From Anthonomus grandis grandis (taxonomy: Eukaryota > Arthropoda > Insecta > Coleoptera > Curculionidae), in contig NC_065564.1 in the NCBI RefSeq assembly GCF_022605725.1, positions 8,286,698 through 8,350,697 on the forward strand: a stretch of 64,000 bases of DNA, written 5' to 3'. Every line of letters begins with the position of its first letter. The stretch's first letter is position 1. The notes beneath the pieces are model-generated. The model saw only the letters and a program-made list of their open reading frames with translations. It ran no database searches and was not told the origin of the DNA. Shown here one piece after another: positions 12,301 through 22,240 of this stretch. The position numbers and the translations under genes are program-made.

Positions 12301-12485
12301 TTTTTAATTTAATTAGTTAAGCTAGAGTTTTAGAACTTGGACAGTGACGTGCGCTCAGGTGTCCCCTAAAAGACACACAAAGAATTTTCAAAAAATTTTT
12401 GTTAATTTTTGAGATATGGACGGTTTTGTCCAAGAAAACTAGCTGAGCTAGTCTTCGAACTAAGACAGTGGCGTATTCTACAGAT
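12300..12485 (+). repeat. 200-bp satellite fragment
   Basis: One monomer and part of a second: GACAGTGACGTGCGCTCAGG, then AAGAATTTTCAAAA, GAGATATGGACGG and CTAGCTGAGCTAG. Confidence 0.8.
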
Positions 12486-14560
12486 CTGAACTCATTTTAG
12501 CTTTAAAAGTGCCTTAGAAAATACTTCAAATAGAGATAAAAATGCCTTCGAATGTTTGAAAAAAATAACATAAAATGCATAGAGATAGGAATAGCTTCCA
12601 GGCATTTAATTAAATTATTCGTTTTAATCCAAGCAATTAAAGTCTTCATCATATTCGGCACATTTATTTTATTCAAAGTATTTGAAGCCATTTTTTAAAT
12701 TTATTTCAGGCACTTGAAGTATATTTTAAATAATTTTTAATAAAGACATTTAAGGCCATCTTTCATTTTATCCAAGACATTTAAATAATTTTTTTGATTT
12801 GTTTAAAACATTTAAGGATATTATTTCATTTTATTCATTTAATTAGCCACCATTTCTTATTTTATTCCAGTCATTAAGCCTCATTTCTGATTTTGTTACA
12901 GGCATTTTTCGTTATATTTTAGACTAAAGTCACACTAAATTTTATCCCAAATATTTGAAGGCAATTTTTATTATATTTTAGGTATTTTAAGCCATTTTGA
13001 ATATTAGTTAGGACCTACATAATAATTTTTCAGCTTATTTCAGCTACTTGAAGTGTGATATTTTATTTGATTCTAAGTATTTAAAGTCATTTTTCAATAT
13101 ATTCCCCACATTTGAAGTAATGATTAATTTTTTCCAAAGTATTTGAAGCCATGTTTTAATTTAATTCGGGAATTTAGTTAAATTTTTATTTTATTCTAGG
13201 CGTTTTATGTATTTTTTTAAAGGCATTTTTAATTTGCCATTAGGCCATTTTTTAATATAGCCTACACATCTCAAGTTATTTCTTAATATTAAACGTATTT
13301 TAAAGCAATTTCTTACATTAAAAATACTTCAAATAAAAATAAAAATATCTTGAAATGTTTGAAAAATAATTTGAAATGCCTGAAATAAAATACAAAATTT
13401 AATAAAATAGCTTCCAGGCATTTAATTAAATTATTTGTTTTAATCCAAGCAATTAAATTCAGCTTTTATTTTATTCTGTATATTTAAAGTCACTCTAAAT
13501 TTAATTTTATTTAAAGTATTTGAATCCATTTTTTAATTTATTCAGGCACTTGAAATATATTTTAAATAAATTTTTCGTCTTATTTAAAATATTTAAAGGC
13601 ATTATTTTATTTTGTTCATTTAATTAGGCGCCATTTTTTAATTTATTTCAGAAATTAAGCTAAATTTTACTTTTAATCCAGGCATTTAAATTAATTTTTT
13701 TAAATACATTTTTAATTATCTGAATCTTAAGTCATTTCGTAATATCGAACGTATTTTAACGCAATTTCTTACATTAAAAATTCTTTAAAAAATACTTCAA
13801 ATAGAGATAAAAATGCCTTCAAATGTTTGAAAAATAAAATAAAAATAACTTGAAATGCCTGGAATAAAATTTAAAAAATAATTAAATACTTTAAATAAAT
13901 TTAAAAATGGCTTCCAGACATTTCATTAATTAATTAATTAATTTTATTATTCTTTTTGATCCAAGCAATTAAAGTCCTTATCATATGAAGTCATTTTTAA
14001 TTTTATTTTATTCAAAGTATTTGAAGTCATTTTTTAATTTATTCCAGGCACTTAAAGTATATTTTAAATAAATGTCATTAAAGACATTTGAGACCATTTT
14101 TCTTTTTATCCAAGATATTTAGATCAATTTTAATAAAAGCATTTAAAGTTATTTTTTTAAATTTAATTAAACATCATTTCTTCTTAATCCAAGTGTTTTT
14201 CATTATGTTTCAGATATTTAAACTAATTTTTTAATTTTAAGCATTTCAAGTAATAATTAATTTTGTTCGAATCCCTTTTTAAATTAATTTCAGGCATTTA
14301 ATTAAATTTAGTCCGGGCATGTGATGCCATTTTTGATTTTAATTTAACTGTTTAGGAATTTTTGATTAAATTTTATTAAATGTATTTAAATATATTTTTT
14401 TTTAATATTCGATACCATTTTTCATTTTATTTTAAGGATTTAAAATAGGGGTTCGTCTTTTTTACGTTTTCCTGGAATTGCTTTAATTTATGTGAAACAA
14501 TTTTTCTCTCTTTTTTTGCCATTTCCTGTCTTGTTTTTTTGTATCTTGTTTTTCACATTT
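12485..14560 (+). repeat. T-rich 31-33 bp repeat, block 7 (longest)
   Basis: This block shows the period most clearly: successive ATTTGAAG cores start at 13046, 13079, 13110 and 13141. Short reversed stretches occur near 13310-13420 and 13780-13910. The right edge has a TTCTCTCTTTTTTTGCC pyrimidine tract and ACGATAAATTG, which recur inverted at 10690 and 21510. Confidence 0.85.
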
Positions 14561-16345
14561 TTACGATAAATTGTTGATTAATTTTTGGGATATGGATAGT
14601 TTTGTCCAGGCGGTCTAAATAAGATAAACAAAATAAATTAAATTAAGTGTAGGGTGTCTTTCAAGTTCCTCCCATTGTATTAATGAAACTAGCTGAGCTA
14701 GAGTTTTTAAACTTGGACAGTGACGTGCGCTCAAGTGTCCCCTATAAGATAAATGAAGAATTTTCAAAAAAATTTTGTTAATTTTTGAGATACGGACAGT
14801 TATGTCCTGGCGGTCTAAATGAAATATTTAAAAAAAATTAAATTAACGTGTCAGGTGTCTCTAAAGTTTTTCCGATTGTATTAATGAAACTAGCTGAGCT
14901 AGAGTTTTTAAGCTTGGACAGTGACGTGCGCTCAAGTGTCCTCTATAGGACACATCAAGAATTTTCAAAAAAATTTTGTTAATTTTTGAGATACGGACAG
15001 TTATGTCCTGGCGGTCTAAATAAAATATTAAAAAAAAATTAAATTAACGTGTCAGGGGTCTTTAAAGTTTTTCCCATCGTATTAATGAGACTAGCTGACC
15101 TAGAGATTTCAAACGTGGACAGTGGCGTGTGCTCAAGTGTCTCCTACAAAACACACCAAGAATTTTCAAAAAATTTTTGTTCACTTTTGAGATATGGACA
15201 AGTATGTCAAGGAGGTCTAAATAAAATATTAGTAAAAAAATTAAATTAATTTGTCAGGTGTCTTGAAGGTTTTTCCGATTGTATTAATGAAACTAGCTGA
15301 GCTAGAGTTTTTAAGCTTAGACAGTGATGTGCGCTCGAGTATCCCCTATAGGACACATCAAGAATTTTCAAAAAAAATTTGTTAATTTTTGAGATACGGA
15401 CAGTTATGTCCTGGCGGTCTAAATGAAATATTTAAAAAAATTTTAATTAACGTGTCAGGTGTCTTTAAAGTTTTTCCGATTGTAATAATGAAACTAGCTG
15501 AGCTAGAGTTTTTAAACTTAGACAGTGACGTGCGCTCAAGTGTCCCCTATAAGACACATGAAGAATTTTCAAAAAAATTTTGTTAATTTTTGAGATACGG
15601 ACAGTTATGTCCTGGCGGTCTAAATGAAATATTTAAAAAAAATTAAATTAACGTGTCAGGTGTCTCTAAAGTTTTTCCGATTGTATTAATGAAACTAGCT
15701 GAGCTAGAGTTTTTAAGCTTGGACAGTAACGTGCGCTCAAGTGTCCCCTATAAGACACATCAAGAATTTCCAAAAAAAATTTGTTAATTTTTGAGATATA
15801 GACAGTTTTGTCCAGGCGGTATAGTTAAAATAATTGAAAAAAATTAAATTAACGCGTCAGGTGCCTTTGAAGTTTTACCCATTGTATCAATAAAACTAGC
15901 TGAGCTAAAGTTTTCGAACTAAGACAGTGACGTGGGCTCAAGTGTCCCTTATAAGACATAGTAAAAATTTTCAAAAAATTGTTGTTAATTTTTGGGATAT
16001 AGACAGTTTTGTCCCATTGTGTCAATGAAACAAGTTGAGTTAGAGTTTTTAAACTAAGACAGTGGCGTGCGCTCAAGTATCCCCTTTAAGACACACGAAG
16101 AATTTCCAAAAAAATTTTGTTATTTTTTGAAATATAGACAGTTTTGTCCAGGTGGTATAGTTAAAATAATTTAAAAAAATTAAATTAACGCGTCAGGTGT
16201 CTTCCAACTTTTTCCCATTTTGTCAATGAAACTAGTTGAGCTAAAGTTTTCAAACTTTGGACAGTGGCGTGAGCTTAAGTGTATCCTACAAAACACACCA
16301 AGAATTTTCAAAACATTTCTGTTAATTTTTGTGATTTAGACCTCC
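14560..16345 (+). repeat. 200-bp satellite, array 5 (plus)
   Basis: About nine monomers with spacings of 211, 191, 202, 201 and 201 bp between successive GACGTGCGCTCAAG landmarks. Copies at 14.7-15.8 kb are close to identical over long stretches. Open frames at 15049, 15389 and 15849 merely run through monomers. Confidence 0.92.
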
Positions 16346-16440
16346 GGGACATAATTGTCCATATCTCAAAAATTAACACAAATTTTTTGAAAATTCTTGG
16401 TGTGTTTTGTACGAGACACTTAAGCGCACGCCACTGTCCA
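16260..16440. repeat. Head-to-head satellite junction (hairpin-like inverted repeat)
   Basis: At about 16349 the 200-bp satellite flips from plus to minus. CACCAAGAATTTTCAAAA on the left pairs with TTTTGAAAATTCTTGGTG on the right, and the pairing extends through most of the flanking 80 bp with a short centre. The DNA could form a cruciform or a foldback transcript. Confidence 0.75.
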
Positions 16441-16660
16441 AGTTTGAAAACTCTAGCTCAGTTAGTTTCATTAATATGATGGGAAAAACTGTAAAGACAC
16501 CTGCCACGTTAATTTAATTTTTTTTTTATATTTTATTTGGACTGCAAGGGAATATCTGTCCGTATCTCAAAAACTAACAAATATTTTAAAAAAATTCCTG
16601 ATGTGTCTTATAAGGGACACTTGAGCGCACGTCACTGTCTTAGTTTGCAAACTGCATTAA
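16345..16660 (-). repeat. 200-bp satellite, array 6 (reverse, short)
   Basis: About one and a half reverse monomers (GACACTTAAGCGCACGCCAC, GGGACACTTGAGCGCACGTC), continuing from the junction near 16349. Confidence 0.85.
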
Positions 16661-17062
16661 AATCCTCAAATAAAATGGAAAACTACGTCAAATGTCCGAA
16701 GTGAAATTTAAAAAATTGAGTTAAGTGCCTTAAAGGTATTAAAAAAAAAGACTCAAAATCTTAAAATAAAATTAAAAATTACAATAAATTCCTGGAACAA
16801 AATGAAAAACACCATGAAATACTTGAATAAAAAACCAACTTTGAGAAACAAGAAAAATTTCTTGAAATCCTTATAATGAAAGAAAAAGCTATGTCAAGTA
16901 AATAAAATAAAATACTAAATAAATGCCTTTAGGATTTTAAAGCATGACGAAAAATACCAGGAGAATATATAACAAATGACTTTAAAAAAACATGAAAAAT
17001 TATTGCAAATCCCTAGAAATATTTTAACAATTGGATAAAATACCTCGAAAAACATTTTAAAA
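16660..17062 (-). repeat. T-rich repeat family, reverse, block 8 left part
   Basis: A-rich reversed units (AAATTCCTGGAACAAAATGA). The block is interrupted by the retrotransposon and appears to resume at about 21085. Confidence 0.7.
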
Positions 17063-17086
17063 AATAATAATAATAATAATAATAAT
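17063..17086 (-). repeat. (AAT)8 microsatellite, 3' tail of the retrotransposon
   Basis: Eight perfect AAT units, read as ATT on the element strand, directly after the AATAAAG signal. This marks the 3' end of the insertion. Confidence 0.85.
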
Positions 17087-17977
17087 CTTTATTTAGCATA
17101 AATAGCTACATACAAAAACAACAAATTTCCCAAAAAAAAAAAAAAAAAAAAAAAAATAAAAATAAAGATACATATATCAATAATGTTCATAAAGCTAATT
17201 CAACAACATATTTAGTCAGCAAGAGTACATATATAAATAAGCAATAAATGACAAATGCTGGGTATCCCGATCCCCGACACTTGCAACGCCCCGGTTTTAC
17301 CAGGAACAGCAGCATCCCGGTTAATCCAAGGAATACCGCAATATTCCGGTCCGTCTAAACATTGCTATGTCGGCGACCTAAGCACCCCGCCACCAAAACT
17401 GGTTCAGAAATTTTTTAAAAATTACCACATACATAAACCTAAAGCGCTCTTACTAACTTTACAATAATATTATTAATTAAATAATTATTAATATACCCTT
17501 ATAAATTAATCCATATACGCTTATTGTGTAAAAAATATAATATACATATGCACTTGAGGTTACTATTAACATGTGGATCTAAACAAAACAATTGATGTAA
17601 TCAAAATTTGCAGTGCTCGCAATTAACCATGAAATGTTACGCCAATAGGTGAAACTCGGTCATGAGGTTAATTACCTATGGGCTGGTGAAAGTGATCGAA
17701 TACAGGGTGTCCTGGTTTTTTTGGAGAGACCATGTCAAATCCCGGTTGTTCCATGGATAACAAACACAGCTCTTCTGCCAACCACAAACACCTCATCATT
17801 GTTCTCGCTTCACTACAATATTTATCTGCACATATATTTACTATAATAATTCAAGCCATATACTTAAATTAAACTTAAAATAAGTGTTAAACTAAAATAG
17901 TGATCCTAAACAACATATTATAAGAGATAAACAAAATGAAAATAAAAAAAAACAATTAGGTAAAGGTAACAAAAATC
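17087..17977 (-). other. Retrotransposon 3' untranslated region
   Basis: About 890 bp between the ORF2 stop and the ATT tail. It includes an internal run of 25 A (17132-17156 on the plus strand, so T on the element strand) and a GC-richer patch (17255-17410). Plus-strand open frames at 17255-17467 and 17649-17846 are shadows. In this group the 3' UTR often contains the template region recognised by the reverse transcriptase; that role is inferred here. Confidence 0.7.
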
Positions 17978-20824
17978 CTAGGACAATATATGTGCCCTAA
18001 CCAGCCTTTTAAAATTATTTACAGAATCACAGTCTCTTATGCTGGTTGGTAATCTATTAAAATCTTGTAAGCCTCTCTGTAGGACAGAATTTAACATCTG
18101 GTTAGAGTTACACCTATCGATTAGTATGAAATTGTTACAGTTTCGAGTTTGATAATGATGAACATCTCTAAAAAACTTCACCTTCTTACAAATATATGGT
18201 GGTAACATATTATTTTTAACTTTATACAAAAAAACATAGATGCTAAACATAATTTTTTGTTTAACAGACAACATATTCAGAACGTTATGCATCATTACGA
18301 TTGGGGTATATCTATTGCATTTCAAAATAGTTCTCATTGCCCTGTTCTGTACAAGCTGTAACTGTTCAATTTTAAAGTTTGGTAAATTGTATAAAATTGT
18401 TGAGCAAAATTCAAGATGCGGAGCTGCAATGCTATTATACAGTAATAGTTTTGTAGCCATTGATAATTGTTTTCCTACTCTTGCAATAAAACCAATTTTT
18501 TTGGAAAATTTTCTAGTTATGTAATCAGCGTGTGCATAAAAATTTAAGTTACAATCAAATATTACTCCCAAGTATTTTATTTGACTCTCATATTTTATCT
18601 TTTCATTATTTACCACAATGTTAATATCTTTCACATTGATGTGCATTAATTTGCTCTTTTTCCCAAATAAACAAAATTTCGATTTTGATGTATTTAAACA
18701 AAGACTATTACTGCAAAGCCATTTAAATAAATTAGATAAATCATTATTAAGAATTATTTGCATTTCATTTAGATCCCTCCCGATTAAATAAATCATAGTG
18801 TCGTCAGCAAAAAGCTCTATTTTACAACCACTTATAACATTGACGATATCATTAATATATAACAGAAATAACAGGGGACCTAAAACAGTTCCCTGAGGTA
18901 CTCCATATTCATTTATTAGTAATTCTGACACACTGTTTTTAAACTTGACTTTTTGTGACCTGTTTTGTAAGTAAGATTTAAACCACATTAAAACTTTATG
19001 TTTAATACCCATCTTTTCCATTTTTTTTAACAGATTAGCTCTATTTACAGTCTCGAATGCTCTCTTAAAATCGAGAAACACAGCCAGAACAAAGTTGCCC
19101 TTATCCAGTTCTTTCAAGAAGGTATCGCATATATTAATTACAGCAGATTCACATGAGTGACGCTCACCAAAACCTGATTGATTTATCACGAAAATGTCGT
19201 TAGAATCACAGTATTCTTGTAGTTGTTCTTTTACAGCAATTTCTAACACTTTCTCATAAACCTCCACAGTATTTATTGGTCTAAACTCATTGTGGGAAAT
19301 AGTATTTAGTACTTTTGGTACAGGGATTATTGTTGACACTTTCCAAGCCTCTGGAAATACTCCGCTTGAGAGTGATGTATTCACTATATTTAAAAGTCGA
19401 TTTCCAGCCACACTACATACGTCACACAAAACCTTTTTTGAAATTCCATTTTCTCCGCCTCCGACATTCTTCATGCTTTTCAGAATTATCTTTAATTGAG
19501 TTAGGGATATTTCTTTAAAATTTAAGAACTCTGGATATTGAATATTAGGGGGATTGACAAAGGTGTCATAAGAGAGAGAATGGTTTGGAATACTATTGAT
19601 AATATCAATTATACTATTTATAAAATATTTATTTAACTTTGTTGCAATTTGAAATTCATTTGAAATCATTTGGTCATCAAATTTAATTTCGTTTGGCAAT
19701 AAAATATTTTTTCCAGGAAGTAACTTTTTGAGGTTTTTCCACATTTCACGCGGATTTTTTTTATTTTCATCAATAACTTCTCTAAAATATTTATCTTTTT
19801 CATTTTTAATTTGATTAACAATTAAGTTTCGTACTCTTTTGTATTCCCTCCATACTCCATCATCTTTTTCTACAACAGCCCTAACATATAACTTATCTCT
19901 TACATTCATTCTCTCACGGATATCAAACGTAATCCAATCTTTTTGCAAATATTTCTGTTTTAGAACAATGGTTTTATTTGGGCACATAGAATTTAATATA
20001 TTTGTGATACTATCAACAAAAATACTTGCCAAAATATTCACATCCGCACTATTATTTGTCCATTCAGTATCATAAAGATAATCATGGAGTTGGTTTACAT
20101 TGTAGCTCTTCATACACCTACGATTAATAATCACATCACGGTTTTCATTTATTTTCAGAGCAGGATGTACAGCCAGAATACAATGATCACTTATCTTGGG
20201 TGTTAAATGAACCTTAAATGACAAATTCGCATTATTGGTCACAATATAATCAATTAATGTCTGACTTCTATCTGTGATTCGAGTAGGGGAGTCAACAATT
20301 TGAGAAAAACCATTTGAGTATATGGAAGATAGAATTTTTTCACCATAAAACGAAGGTTTAAGTAAATCAAAATTAAAGTCTCCTACAATAATGTTGACAC
20401 CCTCAAACGCACTAACCTGATCAAGATAATCATTAAAAAAATCCACAAACTTTGCATTTTCAGTTTGAGGTGGATGATATAAAACAGTACAAAGATATTT
20501 GACTCTTGATATTGAAAATTCTAGCGATAGACACCATACATAACTTTGAACACACTGTATATATTTTAATTTATATTTGAGATCACTTCTTATTAATGCC
20601 ATGACTCCACCAGTTCTTTTATTATCTGTCAAGCACTGTTCAATATGGTAACCATCGACATTCAACTCACACAAATCAATATCTGCACAAACATGAGTTT
20701 CGGATAAAAGCAAAAGCTGAGGCTGCCAATCACTTACAAATACATTAATATTATCCTTATTATTTAAGTATCCCTGGCAATTAAAATATATAATACTTGA
20801 ACCTAAGATTTCAGAATCTAATTG
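17978..20824 (-). CDS. Retrotransposon ORF2: endonuclease-reverse transcriptase
   Basis: The open frame runs 948 codons from directly after a TAG (20825-20827) to the stop at 17978. Numbering from the TTG codon at 20713, the endonuclease shows SETH at 4-7, GDFNFD at 111-116 and SDHC at 175-178. The reverse transcriptase shows FRPI at 477-480, LDF with catalytic Asp at 548, GVPQGTVLGP at 604-613 and FADDT at 635-639. A C-terminal region typical of CR1-like elements (TRNC, GLQDFNRLP) follows. The 37 codons upstream of 20713 carry the endonuclease start (YFNCQGY, with the catalytic Asn). The first ATG is at 20602, after the catalytic Asn and Glu, so normal AUG initiation would give a dead endonuclease. 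The protein nicks target DNA and reverse-transcribes element RNA. All catalytic residues I checked are intact and there is no frameshift, so the insertion is fairly young. Confidence 0.93.
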   Translation of the reverse strand, partial: QLDSEILGSSIIYFNCQGYLNNKDNINVFVSDWQPQLLLLSETHVCADIDLCELNVDGYHIEQCLTDNKRTGGVMALIRSDLKYKLKYIQCVQSYVWCLSLEFSISRVKYLCTVLYHPPQTENAKFVDFFNDYLDQVSAFEGVNIIVGDFNFDLLKPSFYGEKILSSIYSNGFSQIVDSPTRITDRSQTLIDYIVTNNANLSFKVHLTPKISDHCILAVHPALKINENRDVIINRRCMKSYNVNQLHDYLYDTEWTNNSADVNILASIFVDSITNILNSMCPNKTIVLKQKYLQKDWITFDIRERMNVRDKLYVRAVVEKDDGVWREYKRVRNLIVNQIKNEKDKYFREVIDENKKNPREMWKNLKKLLPGKNILLPNEIKFDDQMISNEFQIATKLNKYFINSIIDIINSIPNHSLSYDTFVNPPNIQYPEFLNFKEISLTQLKIILKSMKNVGGGENGISKKVLCDVCSVAGNRLLNIVNTSLSSGVFPEAWKVSTIIPVPKVLNTISHNEFRPINTVEVYEKVLEIAVKEQLQEYCDSNDIFVINQSGFGERHSCESAVINICDTFLKELDKGNFVLAVFLDFKRAFETVNRANLLKKMEKMGIKHKVLMWFKSYLQNRSQKVKFKNSVSELLINEYGVPQGTVLGPLLFLLYINDIVNVISGCKIELFADDTMIYLIGRDLNEMQIILNNDLSNLFKWLCSNSLCLNTSKSKFCLFGKKSKLMHINVKDINIVVNNEKIKYESQIKYLGVIFDCNLNFYAHADYITRKFSKKIGFIARVGKQLSMATKLLLYNSIAAPHLEFCSTILYNLPNFKIEQLQLVQNRAMRTILKCNRYTPIVMMHNVLNMLSVKQKIMFSIYVFLYKVKNNMLPPYICKKVKFFRDVHHYQTRNCNNFILIDRCNSNQMLNSVLQRGLQDFNRLPTSIRDCDSVNNFKRLVRAHILS

Positions 20825-20827
20825 CTA
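20819..20827 (-). promoter_or_regulatory. Candidate leaky stop codon between ORF1 and ORF2 (TAG CAA TTA)
   Basis: On the minus strand the ORF1 frame ends AAA TAG and continues in the same frame CAA TTA GAT. UAG-CAA-UUA is the tobacco mosaic virus type of readthrough context (UAG CAR YYA). ORF1 and ORF2 share the frame and no ATG precedes the endonuclease core. Readthrough would give an ORF1-ORF2 fusion as a minor product. This is inference from one copy; reinitiation at a non-AUG codon or a chance nonsense change remain possible. Confidence 0.55.
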
Positions 20828-21073
20828 TTTAATAAATTTACCCTTTTGAATATTTTCGATTCTTTTAAGAGTTTCACAATTAGTTCTATCCCAAACCACA
20901 TGATTAATATTAAGAGACAAGCCATATTTTTTATTCGACAACATACAATTTGAACATTTAACAAGAGTACTATTACATTCTTTACTGTCATGATTTTCAC
21001 TACATTTTGGACAAACTTTGCTCTGTGTGCAGTCTTTACTAACATGACCATATTGACAACACTTGTAACACAT
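20825..21073 (-). pseudogene. Retrotransposon ORF1 remnant: C-terminal zinc knuckles
   Basis: 82 codons survive. Knuckle 1 is C2-x2-C5-x4-H10-x4-C15. Knuckle 2 is C21-x2-C24-x3-H28-x4-C33. Knuckle 3 is C40-x2-C43-x14-H58-x7-C66, counted from the ATG at 21073. ORF1 proteins of this group bind element RNA and form the ribonucleoprotein. The ATG is probably an internal Met, because the zinc knuckles normally end a longer protein. An in-frame TGA lies a few codons upstream, near the point where the element is lost. The remnant ends at the TAG that adjoins ORF2 in the same frame. Confidence 0.8.
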
Positions 21074-21084
21074 AATAATGCCAT

Positions 21085-21240
21085 ATTTAAATCATTTAAA
21101 TTATTACAAAAACTTAGAAAATGTAAAAAACTACTTCAAATTTTTGAAATAATAAATAAAAATAGCGTAAAATGCCTGGAAAAAATTAAAAAAATTACTA
21201 CTTTAATAAATAAAATGAAAAAATTCGTCAAATGCCTGTA
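21085..21240 (-). repeat. T-rich repeat family, reverse, block 8 right part
   Basis: A-rich reversed units (AAAATGCCTGGAAAAAATTA), probably the continuation of the block broken by the retrotransposon at 17063. Confidence 0.65.
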
Positions 21241-21510
21241 ATATATGCCAATGTTTCTGGTTACTTTATTTAGACCGCCAGGACATAACTGTCCGTATCT
21301 CAAAAATTAACAATTTTTTTTTTTAAATTCTTGATGTGTCTTATAGGGGACACTTGAACGCACGTACCTGTCCAAGTTTAAAAACTCTAGCTCAGCTAGT
21401 TTCATTAATACAATGGGAGGAACTTGAAACACACCATACACTTAATTTAATTTGTTTTATTTATCTTATTTAGATCGCCTGGATAAAACTATCCATATAT
21501 CAAAATTTAA
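21240..21510 (-). repeat. 200-bp satellite, array 7 (reverse, short)
   Basis: About one and a third reverse monomers (GGGGACACTTGAACGCACGT, TAGCTCAGCTAG). The array ends at the same CGATAAATTG-like junction sequence seen at 10690 and 14570. Confidence 0.85.
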
Positions 21511-22240
21511 TCAACAATTTGTCGTAGAAACGTGATAAACAAGACCTAAAAAAAAGACAGCAAATTGCAAAAACAAATACAAAAGGGAGAAAAATTGCTT
21601 CACATATATTAAAGCAATGCCTAGAAAACGTAAAAAAACGTGAAAAAGACGAACGCTTATTTTAAATCTTTGAAATAAAATGAAAAATGGAATCAAATAT
21701 TAAAAAAAAAAATATATTTAAATACATTTAATAAAATTTAGTCAAAAATTCCTAAACGTTTAAATTAAAATCTTACATGGCTTCACATGCCTGGACTAGG
21801 TTTAATTAAATGCCTGAAATTAATTTAAAAATGGATTCGAATACTGGAACAAAATTAATACTTACTTCAAATGCTTAAAATAGAAAAAATTAATTGAAAT
21901 GTCCGAAATATATTGAAACCCGCTTGGAATAAAAATGAAATGACGCTTAATTAAATAAAAAAAAAACTTTAAATGTTTTTATTGAAATTTATTTAAATAT
22001 CTTGGATAAAAGGAAAAATGCCCTCAAGTGTGTTTAATGAAATTTATTCAAAAATAAATTAAAAAATGGATTCACATTATTATTATTTAAAAATGACTTC
22101 AAATGTGTAGAATATAATAAAACTTTAATTGCTTGGATTAAAACGAATAATTAAATAAAATGCCTGGAAGCTATTTTCTAGGTATTTAATTAAATTTTTT
22201 ATTTTATTCTATGCATTTTATATCATTTTTTTTTCTAAAT
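21510..22240 (-). repeat. T-rich repeat family, reverse, block 9
   Basis: A-rich reversed units up to about 22165. They then flip to plus (TTTTCTAGGTATTTAATTAA) before the next satellite array. Confidence 0.72.

Larger units (their letters stand above)
17063..21085 (-). mobile_element. CR1-group non-LTR retrotransposon, 5' truncated, ORF2 intact
   Basis: Minus-strand LINE of about 4.0 kb. It has the end of ORF1 (zinc knuckles), a complete ORF2 with an apurinic-type endonuclease followed by reverse transcriptase, a 3' UTR of about 0.9 kb, an AATAAAG signal (17087-17093) and an (ATT)8 tail (17063-17086). Microsatellite tails instead of poly(A) are usual in CR1/L2-like groups; the exact clade (CR1, Crack, Daphne or similar) is not fixed by eye. 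The 5' end is lost just beyond the first zinc knuckle, where A-rich repeat DNA resumes. I could not identify a target-site duplication with confidence. Confidence 0.9.

Noticed and set aside
14268..14280. GTTCGAATCCC resembling a tRNA T-arm
   Set aside because: No acceptor stem, D-arm or anticodon arm can be formed around it; chance match in the T-rich repeat.
17255..17846. Two plus-strand frames in GC-richer DNA
   Set aside because: Antisense to the retrotransposon 3' UTR, with no domain recognised.
18240..20075. Plus-strand frames of 67-94 codons
   Set aside because: Antisense shadows of the retrotransposon ORF2.
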